Shown in pieces: positions 1-7,521 of a DNA stretch of 64,000 bases. Under the pieces are notes generated by a model. The model made no database searches and had not been told where the DNA came from. It worked only from the letters and a program-made list of their open reading frames with translations. The stretch's first letter is position 1; the number at the start of each line of letters is the position of its first letter. The position numbers and the translations under genes are program-made. Origin of the DNA: DATKBT01 sp035546295 (GTDB lineage: Bacteria > Acidobacteriota > Thermoanaerobaculia > Multivoradales > Multivoraceae); NCBI GenBank assembly GCA_035546295.1, contig DATKBT010000025.1:155141-219140 (forward strand). Reading direction: 5' to 3'.

Positions 1-2
1 CC

Positions 3-506
3 CCCGTCGAGTGGCGGGAGGACCTCGAGCTCTCGCCGGAGCAGGTCGAGGGGTCGAATCTCCTCGACCTGAGCGTCGTCGAGTGCGGCGGACGGCTTTC
101 CGCCGTCGCGGACGGCATCCTGATCCAAGGGGCGCTCCGCTACCAGCAGACCCTGTCCTGCGGTCGTTGCCTGGAGCCGGTCACGCTGCCGGTCGACGAG
201 AGCTTCGACCTGCTCGCCGTGAGCCCCGCCGAGGAGCCCGAGATCGCTGAGGAGCTCGAGCTCGAGCAGTCGGACCTCGACGTGGTGACGGTCGAGGGCG
301 AGGAGCTCGACACCGATCCCCTGGTCGTCGAGCAGGTCCGGCTGAACGTCCCGATGAAACCGTTGTGCTCCGAGCAATGCCGGGGCCTGTGCCCCCGGTG
401 CGGGAACAATCTCAACCAAGGCTCCTGCGAGTGCCCGGCGAGCGACGGCGACCCGCGCTGGTCGAGGCTGGCGGCGCTGCGCGACCGCAGCCTCGATCGA
501 GGCTGA
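3..506 (+). CDS. DUF177/YceD family protein, 5' end cut by window edge
   Basis: The reading frame is open from the window edge to a TGA at 504-506, so the true start lies upstream. The visible part carries the family pattern: an early EDLELSPEQ segment, a central CGRCLEP motif, and a C-terminal Cys-rich stretch (CSEQCRGLCPRCG, then CEC) that looks like a small metal site. DUF177/YceD proteins are linked to 23S rRNA accumulation and are encoded next to rpmF in many bacteria, as here. That pairing and the downstream plsX-fab cluster make the call firm, although the biochemical role of the family is only partly known. Confidence 0.85.
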   Translation, partial: PVEWREDLELSPEQVEGSNLLDLSVVECGGRLSAVADGILIQGALRYQQTLSCGRCLEPVTLPVDESFDLLAVSPAEEPEIAEELELEQSDLDVVTVEGEELDTDPLVVEQVRLNVPMKPLCSEQCRGLCPRCGNNLNQGSCECPASDGDPRWSRLAALRDRSLDRG

Positions 507-616
507 AGCGATCGAGAACTGACAGGCGACCGGACCACGACTCGCTCGGCCACGCTGTCGAAGCGGTCGGCGAATTCGAGAAGCCGGAACGAAGAACCGA
601 GAAGCGAGGAACCAAG

Positions 617-802
617 ATGCCGAATCCGAAGAGAAGACACTCAAAGGCGCGCCGCGACCGCCGTCGTGCCCACGACTCGCTGGCCCGGCCGCCGGTCTCC
701 CAGTGCCCCAGCTGTGGCGAGGTGAAGCGGCCGCACCGCGCCTGCCCCTCGTGTGGTGAGTACCGGGGACGTGAGGTGATCGAGGGGGTCGAGACTCTTT
801 GA
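617..802 (+). CDS. rpmF: 50S ribosomal protein L32
   Basis: A 61-residue basic protein starting MPNPKRRHSKARRDRRR, the standard L32 N-terminus that threads into the large ribosomal subunit. Two CPSC motifs form the zinc-ribbon (C+) version, so this copy should need zinc. The ATG at 617 follows a GAGG Shine-Dalgarno about 7 bases upstream. The length matches the family. Its place between DUF177 and plsX is a common bacterial arrangement linking ribosome and membrane-lipid synthesis. Confidence 0.95.
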   Translation: MPNPKRRHSKARRDRRRAHDSLARPPVSQCPSCGEVKRPHRACPSCGEYRGREVIEGVETL

Positions 803-870
803 TCTCGGGGATCTCTGATCCTCTGATCCCCTCTGATTCCCTTCTGATCCCGGTCCGATCCGACACAGCT
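803..870. repeat. GATC-rich degenerate short repeat between rpmF and plsX
   Basis: Just after the rpmF stop the DNA has several irregular repetitions of a CTGATCC-like word in about 65 bases. No clear hairpin or promoter was seen. The rest of the gap to plsX shows nothing recognisable. Confidence 0.45.
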
Positions 871-993
871 GGGCGGAAGTCTCGGGGGCTCCGCTGCCGA
901 GCACGGAGCCGCGCCGCTGTGATCTGATCGCGCGCGCACCCCTTGGTGACGCGCTCCGCCCGAACGTCCGTCCGGAATCCCTGAGCCCGACCG

Positions 994-2058
994 ATGTCTC
1001 CCACCCTGCCGATCGTCCTCGATGCCATGGGCGGCGACACGGCGCCGCGCGACCCGGTTCGCGGGGCGGTTGCGGCCGCCAGCGAGGACTCCCTCGAGGT
1101 GCTGCTGGTCGGCGACGTGGCGCGCATCGAGGCCGAGCTCGCCGAGCTCGAGGTCGAGCCCGAGGTGCGTCGGCGGCTCGAGCTGGTCCAGGCCGACGAG
1201 GTGGTCGGCATGGACGAGCCGGCGATCACGCCGATCCGCAAGAAGCGCAGGAGCTCGCTGCGAATCTGCGCCGAGCTGGTGCGTGAGGGGCGCTCGCAGG
1301 CGATGGTCAGCGCCGGCAACACCGGCGCGACGATGATCTCGGCGAAGATGGTCATCGGGGTGGCGCCCGGCGTCGACCGGCCGGCGCTGGCGGCGACCTT
1401 GCCAAACCACGACGGCTGGACCATCCTGCTCGACGTCGGCGCCAACGTCGACACCCGCCCCGAGCAGCTTCGCCAGTTCGCGGTGATGGGTCACCTGTAT
1501 GCGCGCGAGATCGTCGGGGTGGAGCGGCCGCGGGTTGGCCTCCTGTCGATCGGCGAGGAGGCGGGCAAGGGCAACGAATTCACCCGCGAGGTGTACGGCT
1601 GGCTCGAGGAGTCGAGCCTCCACTTCATCGGCAACATCGAGGGGGGCGACATCTTCGAGGGCACCGCCGACGTCGTGGTCTGCGACGGCTTCGTCGGCAA
1701 CGTGGTACTCAAGAGCGCCGAGGGGTTGGCGACCATGATCCAGGCGATGCTGCGCGAGGAGATCGTCAAGAGCCCCTTGACCCGCCTGGGCGGCGGCCTG
1801 ATCAAGCCGGCGCTGCTGCGCTTCAAGCAGCGCACGGCCTACGAGGAGTACGGCGGCGCGCCGCTCCTGGGACTCAAGGCGGGGTGCTTCATCGCCCACG
1901 GACGCTCCACTCCCAAGGCGATCCACAACGCTCTGAGGCGTGCCCGGACCTTCGTCGAGCACCGCGTGCACGAGCGCATCAGCCAGAAGATGGCCGATCT
2001 CCACATCACGGCCGAGGAGGCACCGGCTCGGGCGCGCGAGGAGGAGGCGGCGACGTGA
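994..2058 (+). CDS. plsX: Phosphate acyltransferase PlsX
   Basis: PlsX converts acyl-ACP to acyl-phosphate, the first step of phospholipid synthesis through PlsY, at the cytoplasmic face of the membrane. The 354-residue protein opens with the signature IVLDAMGGDTAPRDPVRGA and holds the conserved SAGNTGA motif near residue 106 and the later GFVGNVVLKSAEG motif. Length is normal. It precedes fabH with a GTGA overlap, so the two are translationally coupled. This is the standard plsX-fabH-fabD-fabG-acpP-fabF order. The last residues are Glu/Ala-rich and poorly conserved. Confidence 0.95.
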   Translation: MSPTLPIVLDAMGGDTAPRDPVRGAVAAASEDSLEVLLVGDVARIEAELAELEVEPEVRRRLELVQADEVVGMDEPAITPIRKKRRSSLRICAELVREGRSQAMVSAGNTGATMISAKMVIGVAPGVDRPALAATLPNHDGWTILLDVGANVDTRPEQLRQFAVMGHLYAREIVGVERPRVGLLSIGEEAGKGNEFTREVYGWLEESSLHFIGNIEGGDIFEGTADVVVCDGFVGNVVLKSAEGLATMIQAMLREEIVKSPLTRLGGGLIKPALLRFKQRTAYEEYGGAPLLGLKAGCFIAHGRSTPKAIHNALRRARTFVEHRVHERISQKMADLHITAEEAPARAREEEAAT

Positions 2059-3038
2059 TCCGGGCGCGCATCCAGGGAACCGGAAGCGCGGTTCCCGATC
2101 GGCGGCTGACCAACGCCGATCTCGAGCGGATGGTCGACACCACGGATGAGTGGATCCTGACTCGCACCGGCATCCGGGAGCGCCGGATCGCGGGCGCCGG
2201 CGAGTCGACGATGACCTTCGCGGTCGCCGCCGCGCAGCGCGCGATGGAGATGGCGGAGCTGGGCGCCCAGGATCTCGACCTGGTGATCTGCGGCACGGTG
2301 TCCCCCGACATGCTGTTCCCGTCGACCGCCTGCCTGGTGCAGGAAGAGCTGGGGGCCAGGAACGCGGCGGCCTTCGACTTCAACGCCGGCTGCAGCGGGT
2401 TCGTCTACGGCCTCGGCATCGCCTCGCAGTTCCTGCAGAACGGGGCGGCGCGCAGCGCGGTGGTGATCGGCGGCGAGATCCTTTCGCGCTTCGTCGACTG
2501 GGAGGATCGCGGCACCTGTGTCCTGTTCGGCGACGGCGCCGGCGCGGTCGTGCTGACGGCCGAGGAGGACGAGCGCGGCGTGCTCGCCACCGCTCTGCAC
2601 AGCGACGGCTCGCTGGCCGACCTGATCTGCATGCCGGGCGGCGGCTCGCGCCGGCCGCCCAACGATCCGACCAGTCTCGAGGAGCGGCTGCCGTTCATCA
2701 AGATGCGCGGCAGCGAAGTGTTCAAGGTCGCGGTGCGCTCCATGGCCGAGGTCAGCGACGAGGTGCTGACGCGGTGCGGCCTGAGTTACGACGACGTGCG
2801 CTGGGTGATTCCGCACCAGGCGAACCGGCGGATCATCGACGCGGTGGGGCAGCGTCTGGCGATCGATCCGGAGCGTGTCTACGTCAACGTCGAGCGCTTC
2901 GGCAACACCTCGGCCGCGTCGATTCCGATCGCACTCGACGAGCTCAACCGGGAGGGGCGGATCGATCCGGGCGACGTCGTCCTGCTGACGGCATTCGGCG
3001 CCGGGCTCACCTGGGGAGCCGCCGCGGTCCGCTGGTAG
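2055..3038 (+). CDS. fabH: 3-oxoacyl-ACP synthase III (FabH)
   Basis: FabH starts type II fatty-acid synthesis by condensing acetyl-CoA with malonyl-ACP. The start is a GTG at 2055 whose last two bases begin the plsX stop (GTGA). The frame stays open upstream, but the family N-terminus (IRARIQGTGSAVPDR) begins here. The 327-residue protein has the catalytic triad in place: Cys113 in NAGCSGF, His254 in IPHQANRR and Asn284 in FGNTSAA. The DEWILTRTGIRERRI segment is also typical. A structured repeat, not a gene, separates it from fabD. Confidence 0.95.
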   Translation: MIRARIQGTGSAVPDRRLTNADLERMVDTTDEWILTRTGIRERRIAGAGESTMTFAVAAAQRAMEMAELGAQDLDLVICGTVSPDMLFPSTACLVQEELGARNAAAFDFNAGCSGFVYGLGIASQFLQNGAARSAVVIGGEILSRFVDWEDRGTCVLFGDGAGAVVLTAEEDERGVLATALHSDGSLADLICMPGGGSRRPPNDPTSLEERLPFIKMRGSEVFKVAVRSMAEVSDEVLTRCGLSYDDVRWVIPHQANRRIIDAVGQRLAIDPERVYVNVERFGNTSAASIPIALDELNREGRIDPGDVVLLTAFGAGLTWGAAAVRW

Positions 3039-3098
3039 GAGCCGGGTCCGGCCGCCGCCGCGACACCCGCCCGCCGCCAGACCGAACGAGCGCGCCGG

Positions 3099-3290
3099 GT
3101 CGACGAGGCCAACAGGCAGCTTCACAGGATGACCGACGTTCCGATCAGAGCTGCACCGATCCCCCACGATCCGCGATTTGCGATCTTCGGCCTCGGCGGC
3201 CGAGCCCGCTCCGCGTGGGCGGGAGACAGGTCTGGCGGGCTCGTGCTATGACCTCGTTTCGCTCCCGCTCTGGGGAGTGATGACCACCAG
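3099..3290 (+). repeat. Structured intergenic repeat, copy A (diverged)
   Basis: Shares the head (GTCGACGAGGCCAACAGGCAG), the GC-rich middle with GGGCGGGA, the GCGGGCTCGTG block and the tail TGGGGAGTGATGACCACCAG with copies at 5632, 28843, 41432 and 63785. This copy is the most diverged. It lies about 60 bases after the fabH stop and ends 15 bases before fabD, inside an otherwise compact operon. Confidence 0.7.
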
Positions 3291-3305
3291 GATGCTCCTT
3301 GCACG

Positions 3306-4244
3306 ATGAGCGAAGCCTTCCTCTTCCCTGGCCAGGGATCCCAGCGCGTGGGCATGGGCCGTGAGCTCGCGAAAGCACAGCCCGCCGCCCGGCGGGTGTT
3401 CGCGGAGGCCGACGAGGTGCTCGGCTTCGAGCTCTCGAGGCTCTGCTTCGAGGGTCCCGAGGACGTCCTGGAGCTCACCGAGAACCAGCAGCCCGCGATC
3501 CTGGCCACCTCGATCGCCATCTACCGCTGTCTCGAGGCGGCCGGCCGCTCGCCGGCGATGGTCGCCGGGCACAGCCTGGGCGAGTACTCGGCGTTGGTGG
3601 CGGCCGAAGCCCTCAGCCTCAGCGACGCTCTGCGCCTGGTCAGGCGCCGAGGACGGCTCATGCAGGAGGCGGTGCCGGTCGGCGAGGGAGCGATGGCCGC
3701 TGTCCTCGGCCCTTCGGCCGACGAGGTCCGCGCGGTCGCCGCCGAGGCCGCCGAGGCGACCGGCGGCGTTTGCGCGGTCGCCAACCTCAACGCCCCCGGT
3801 CAGACCGTGATCGCCGGGCACGCCGGGGCCGTCGAGCGCGCGATGGAGCTCGCGGCCGAGCGGGGAGCGAAGCGCTCCCTGCGGCTACCGGTCTCGGCGC
3901 CCTTCCACTGCGCGCTGATGGCGCCCGCGCGGGCGGGCCTGACCCCGGTGCTGGAGCAGACCGAATTCTCCGATCCTCGCGTGCCGGTGTTCAGCAACGT
4001 CGACGCCCGCGCGCTGACCACGGGCGCCGCCGCCCGCGACGCCCTGATCCGCCAGATCGAGGGCGCGGTGCGCTGGGTGGAGTCGGTGACCGCCATGATC
4101 GGCGCCGGCGCCACGCGCTTCGTCGAGGTGGGGCCGGGCGCGGTGCTGGCCGGACTGGTCAAGCGCATCGACCGCTCGGTGCCGGTGGTCTCGGTCGGCG
4201 GTCCGGCCGAGCTCGAGGCGCTCTCGACCGAGCGCAGAGGGTAG
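3306..4244 (+). CDS. fabD: Malonyl-CoA:ACP transacylase (FabD)
   Basis: Loads malonate from CoA onto ACP for chain elongation. The protein (312 residues) opens with FLFPGQGSQRVGMG. Ser90 lies in the nucleophile motif GHSLGEYSA, and the catalytic His201 is in APFHCALM. Length is as expected. The ATG at 3306 has no strong Shine-Dalgarno. The repeat immediately upstream may influence its expression. The next gene is fabG, 58 bases downstream. Confidence 0.95.
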   Translation: MSEAFLFPGQGSQRVGMGRELAKAQPAARRVFAEADEVLGFELSRLCFEGPEDVLELTENQQPAILATSIAIYRCLEAAGRSPAMVAGHSLGEYSALVAAEALSLSDALRLVRRRGRLMQEAVPVGEGAMAAVLGPSADEVRAVAAEAAEATGGVCAVANLNAPGQTVIAGHAGAVERAMELAAERGAKRSLRLPVSAPFHCALMAPARAGLTPVLEQTEFSDPRVPVFSNVDARALTTGAAARDALIRQIEGAVRWVESVTAMIGAGATRFVEVGPGAVLAGLVKRIDRSVPVVSVGGPAELEALSTERRG

Positions 4245-4302
4245 GCTCGAGCCCGTCGACGAGGCTGCAGAGGCGCTGCGACGAGGCGCAGAGAGGGGAG
4301 CG

Positions 4303-5046
4303 ATGTTCCGATTCGAAGGCAGGACCGCGCTGGTCAGCGGCGCCTCCCAGGGCATCGGCGCCGCCACCGCGCGCGCGCTGGCTGCTCGCGGCGCCCGAGT
4401 GGTGCTCGCCGCGCGCAATCGCGAGCGCTTGGACGAGCTGGTGGGCGAGATCGAGGCGTCGGGCGGCCGCGCGCTGGCGCTGCCGCTCGACCTCGCCGAT
4501 CCGGGGTCGATCGAGAGCGCGGTGGCTTCGCTCGAGGGCGAGATGGCGGCGGTCGACGTGCTGGTCAACAACGCCGGCGTCACCGACGACGGGCTGCTCC
4601 TGCGGATGAGCCAGGAGCAGTGGGAGCGCGTGCTGCGCACCAACCTGACCGGAACCTTCGTCCTGACCAAGGCGCTCGTGCGCGGCATGATGAAGCGGCG
4701 CTACGGGCGCATCGTCACCGTCTCCTCGGTGGTCGGCCTGATGGGCAACGCGGGTCAGGCGAACTATGCGGCGTCGAAGGCGGGCCTGGTCGGCTTCACC
4801 AAGTCGATCGCGCGCGAGCTGGGCAGCCGCGGGATCACGGCGAACGTGGTGGCTCCGGGGTTCGTGTCGACCGCCATGACCGAGTCGCTGGCCGAGAGCG
4901 TGAAGGAGTCGATGCTCCAGGCCACCTCGCTGGGACGCTTCGGATCGGTCGACGACGTCGCCGCCGCCGTGTTGTTCCTGGCCAGCGAGGAGGCCGGGTA
5001 CGTGACCGGCGACGTCCTCAACGTGAGCGGCGGGCTCTACATGTGA
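4303..5046 (+). CDS. fabG: 3-oxoacyl-ACP reductase (FabG)
   Basis: NADPH-dependent reductase of the elongation cycle, short-chain dehydrogenase family. 247 residues with the nucleotide motif SGASQGIG, the NNAGVT motif, Ser142 in VSSVVG, and the catalytic Tyr155/Lys159 in NYAASKAG. The C-terminal YVTGDVLNVSGGLYM is typical of FabG. The ATG at 4303 follows a GAGGGGAG Shine-Dalgarno. The 265-base gap to acpP contains no gene. It has an AT-richer patch near 5130-5150 that might hold a separate acpP promoter, but no convincing -35/-10 pair was found. Confidence 0.95.
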   Translation: MFRFEGRTALVSGASQGIGAATARALAARGARVVLAARNRERLDELVGEIEASGGRALALPLDLADPGSIESAVASLEGEMAAVDVLVNNAGVTDDGLLLRMSQEQWERVLRTNLTGTFVLTKALVRGMMKRRYGRIVTVSSVVGLMGNAGQANYAASKAGLVGFTKSIARELGSRGITANVVAPGFVSTAMTESLAESVKESMLQATSLGRFGSVDDVAAAVLFLASEEAGYVTGDVLNVSGGLYM

Positions 5047-5311
5047 GAGCGCAGGAAAGCCCACGGATGGTCGATCGCGGCGCGTTCCGGCCGGCCTCGA
5101 TGCGGCTCGGGGATCGTGGACGGCCCGCGATCCTTTGTGTTAGAACCCCTCGGGCCGCCCGCCGGCTCGGTTGAGGAACGTTCGGAGCTGACCTGGCGTG
5201 GCTCGCCCTCGTCAGAGGGGCGGAAGTCCAGTTGGAAGAACCGTCCGATGGTTCCCCCCGGTGCGCCCGGAACGCCTTTCCGAGGCGCCAATGTACAAGG
5301 GAGTTGATGGC

Positions 5312-5548
5312 ATGTCCGTAGAGGAAAAGGTCAAGGAGATCATCGTCGAGCAGCTGGGCGTCGACGAGGACGAGGTCACCCCGGAGGCCAGCTTCACCGA
5401 CGACCTCGGAGCCGACTCGCTGGACATCGTCGAGTTGGTCATGGCGTTCGAGGAGGAGTTCGGAATCGAGATCCCGGACGAGGACGCGGAGAAGATCGGT
5501 CGCGTCAAGGAAGCGGTGGAATACATCGAGAAGAACGCCGAGAGCTAG
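5312..5548 (+). CDS. acpP: Acyl carrier protein
   Basis: A 78-residue acidic protein that carries the growing acyl chain on a phosphopantetheine arm attached to Ser36 in the motif GADSLD. The start MSVEEKVKEI at 5312 is chosen over an upstream in-frame ATG at 5291 because AAGGGAG lies a suitable distance before it and the family begins here. Length and helix pattern are standard. Repeat copy B separates it from fabF. Confidence 0.97.
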   Translation: MSVEEKVKEIIVEQLGVDEDEVTPEASFTDDLGADSLDIVELVMAFEEEFGIEIPDEDAEKIGRVKEAVEYIEKNAES

Positions 5549-5631
5549 CCCGGGAATGGCCGGCCCGCCGATCTCCGCCCTCGACCTCTTCGGTGAGCCT
5601 GCGCGCGGCGCGAGAGCCTCGATCGGCTGGT

Positions 5632-5840
5632 CTAGGTCGACGAGGCCAGCGGGAAGTTCACAGAATGGTCAAGGTTTGATCAAGCAGCACCCAAACGACC
5701 TGAAATCAGCGGTTTCCAGGCCTAGTCGGCCTGAGCCCGCGCCGCTTGCGGCGCTTGGGCGGGAAACATGAGCTAGCGGGCTCGTGGCATGACCGCGCCT
5801 CCCCCCGCCGCTCGTTGGGGAGTGGTGACCACCACGAGCC
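5632..5840 (+). repeat. Structured intergenic repeat, copy B
   Basis: About 209 bases, nearly identical over its length to the copy at 63785. Three hairpin-forming parts can be seen. The head has AGGTCGACGAGGCC facing GGCCTAGTCGGCCT about 90 bases later. The middle is GCGCCGC-TTG-CGGCGC. The tail has GGGCTCGTGG facing CCACGAGCCC around a 48-base interior. It lies 84 bases after acpP and ends 128 bases before the fabF start. Apart from this repeat the 420-base acpP-fabF gap shows nothing else clear. Confidence 0.85.
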
Positions 5841-5968
5841 CTGCCGGGTGCCACACCTCAGGACACCGCGGCTCGATCGAGCCGACGATCGCCGAATCGG
5901 GGGGAGCGCCGGTGGCGAGCGGGGCGAGCTCCTACGGCCGGTCCGAGACCCTTCCAGGTGATGATCCG

Positions 5969-7228
5969 TTGAGCAACGCACATTCCGCACGACGAAGAGT
6001 CGCGATCACCGGGATCGGCCTGGTCTCTCCTCTCGGAGTCGGCACCGAGGCGACCTGGGAAGGCCTGATGACGGGCCGGTCCGGCATCGGCCGGATCACG
6101 CGCATCGACCCGGAGCCGTATCCGTGCAAGATCGCGGGGGAGGTTCGCGACTTCGACCCCGCCGACTACTTCGACAAGAAGGAGGCGCGGCGCAGCGACG
6201 CTTTCATCCAGTACGCGGTGGCGGCGAGCCAGATCGCCATCGACGACTCCGGGCTCGCGATCACCCCCGAGAACGCGGAGCGGGTCGCGGTGCTGATCGG
6301 CGCCGGCATCGGTGGCCTGCCGTTGATCGAGAGCATGCACAAGATACTGCTCGAGAAGGGACCGAATCGGGTCTCGCCCTTCTTCATCCCCGGCCTGATC
6401 GCGAACATGGCGGCCGGGCAGGTCTCCATCCGGCACGGAGCGACCGGTCCGAACTCGTCCCCCTGCACCGCCTGCACCACCGGGCTGCACGCGATCGGCG
6501 ATGCCTTCCGTCTGATCCAGCTCGGCTACGCCGACGCCGCCTTCGCGGGGGGCACGGAGGGCGCGATCACGCCGCTGGCGCTCGCCGGCTTCAGCGCGAT
6601 GCGGGCGCTCTCCACCCGCAACGACGAGCCCGAGCGGGCGTCGCGCCCGTGGGACCGCGATCGCGACGGCTTCGTGCTCGCCGAGGGTTCCGGAATCGTG
6701 ATCCTCGAGGAGCTCGAGTCGGCGGTGGCGCGGGGTGCGACCGTCTACGCCGAAATCCTCGGCTACGGGATGAGCGGCGACGCTTATCACATCTCGGCGC
6801 CCCACCCCGAGGGGGACGGCGCGGTCCGCGTGATGAAGGCCGCGATCACGGACGCCGGCGTCGAACGCGAGCAGATCGAGTACATCAATGCGCACGGCAC
6901 CTCGACCGAGCTCGGCGATCTGGCGGAGGTCAAAGCGATCAAGCGCGTCTTCGGCGATCACGCCGACCGGCTCGCCGTCTCCTCGACCAAGTCCTCGACC
7001 GGCCACCTGCTGGGTGCCGCCGGCGGGCTCGAAGCGGGCATCGTCGCGCTGGCGCTCCACCACCAGGTGATGCCCGCGACCTACAACCTCGAGAATCCCG
7101 GCGAGGAGTGCGACCTCGACTTCGTGCCGGGCTCGCCGCGCGCGAAGCCGTTCTCGATCGCGCTCACCAACTCGTTCGGCTTCGGCGGAACCAACGGAGC
7201 GCTCGTTCTCCGGCGCCACTCCGGATAG
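5969..7228 (+). CDS. fabF: 3-oxoacyl-ACP synthase II (FabF)
   Basis: Condensing enzyme of fatty-acid elongation. The frame is open from 5789, inside the repeat, but a TTG at 5969 preceded by CAGGTGAT gives 419 residues, the normal FabF size, with VAITGIGLVSPLG close to the N-terminus. Active-site residues are Cys169 in ACTTG, His309 in NAHGTST and His346 in SSTGHLLGAAG. The usual KSMTGH is KSSTGH here. The TTG start is inferred; a longer product starting in the repeat cannot be ruled out. Confidence 0.93.
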   Translation: MSNAHSARRRVAITGIGLVSPLGVGTEATWEGLMTGRSGIGRITRIDPEPYPCKIAGEVRDFDPADYFDKKEARRSDAFIQYAVAASQIAIDDSGLAITPENAERVAVLIGAGIGGLPLIESMHKILLEKGPNRVSPFFIPGLIANMAAGQVSIRHGATGPNSSPCTACTTGLHAIGDAFRLIQLGYADAAFAGGTEGAITPLALAGFSAMRALSTRNDEPERASRPWDRDRDGFVLAEGSGIVILEELESAVARGATVYAEILGYGMSGDAYHISAPHPEGDGAVRVMKAAITDAGVEREQIEYINAHGTSTELGDLAEVKAIKRVFGDHADRLAVSSTKSSTGHLLGAAGGLEAGIVALALHHQVMPATYNLENPGEECDLDFVPGSPRAKPFSIALTNSFGFGGTNGALVLRRHSG

Positions 7229-7290
7229 CTCGCGGCCTCGCTCCCCCCGCCGTGGACGAGGGTGCCGCGCGGTTCCGCAGGATCCGCCAG

Positions 7291-7319
7291 TTGACACCCT
7301 CGCGCGGCATTGCTGTAAT
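7291..7319 (+). promoter_or_regulatory. Sigma-70-type promoter of the aro-his-trp superoperon
   Basis: A perfect TTGACA at 7291-7296, a 17-base spacer, and TGTAAT at 7314-7319 (one mismatch from TATAAT). This is the best promoter match noticed in the window. Transcription would start near 7326, about 18 bases before the leader-peptide ATG at 7344. Confidence 0.8.
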
Positions 7320-7343
7320 CAGCGGTCCCCGAGGATTCTCCAG

Positions 7344-7427
7344 ATGCGCAACCCGTTCACCGACCTCCTCTGTGACGCCGTCGCCCGTGCGGCGGGCTGG
7401 TGGGCGCACGTGCATCCTCGGAGCTAG
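7344..7427 (+). CDS. Putative leader peptide with Trp-Trp and His-x-His codons
   Basis: A 27-codon open frame (ATG 7344 to TAG 7425-7427), preceded by GAGGATT, ends in GWWAHVHPRS. The two adjacent Trp codons (7398-7403) and two His codons (7407-7409 and 7413-7415) sit close to the stop. Downstream come a terminator hairpin and then genes for shikimate, histidine and tryptophan synthesis. By analogy with the trp and his leader peptides of enteric bacteria, a ribosome would stall here when charged tRNA-Trp or tRNA-His is scarce. The peptide is an inference from position and codon content, and no family is known to me. Confidence 0.75.
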   Translation: MRNPFTDLLCDAVARAAGWWAHVHPRS

Positions 7428-7521
7428 GCCGGGCGCTCCGCTCCCGGCTCTCGACCCGGGACGGAGAACCTCGACGAGCAGAGAGCCTCCTTCCGGATCG
7501 GAATGGAGGCTCTCTTCTCTT
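7428..7521 (+). terminator. Attenuator: competing hairpins and Rho-independent terminator
   Basis: Terminator: AGAGAGCCTCC (7480-7490) pairs perfectly with GGAGGCTCTCT (7505-7515). An inner TTCCG/CGGAA stem lies within, and the pyrimidine tail TTCTCTT follows. Antiterminator candidate: GGCTCTC (7446-7452) can pair with GAGAGCC (7481-7487), the left arm of the terminator. Pre-emptor candidate: GCCGGG (7428-7433) can pair with CCCGGC (7443-7448), which would block the antiterminator. These three mutually exclusive pairings right after the leader peptide match the classic attenuator layout. The terminator's right arm also contains GGAGG (7505-7509), the likely ribosome-binding site of the next gene. 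Confidence 0.75.

Noticed and set aside
412..2004. Long minus-strand open frame of about 530 codons opposite rpmF and plsX
   Set aside because: It is antisense to clear plsX and rpmF coding sequence, has an Arg/Ala/His-rich composition and no family motif. High GC makes such mirror frames common.
5789..5968. Upstream extension of fabF into repeat copy B
   Set aside because: The extra 60 codons come from the repeat and the gap, lack FabF similarity, and a TTG with a better ribosome-binding site gives the usual length.
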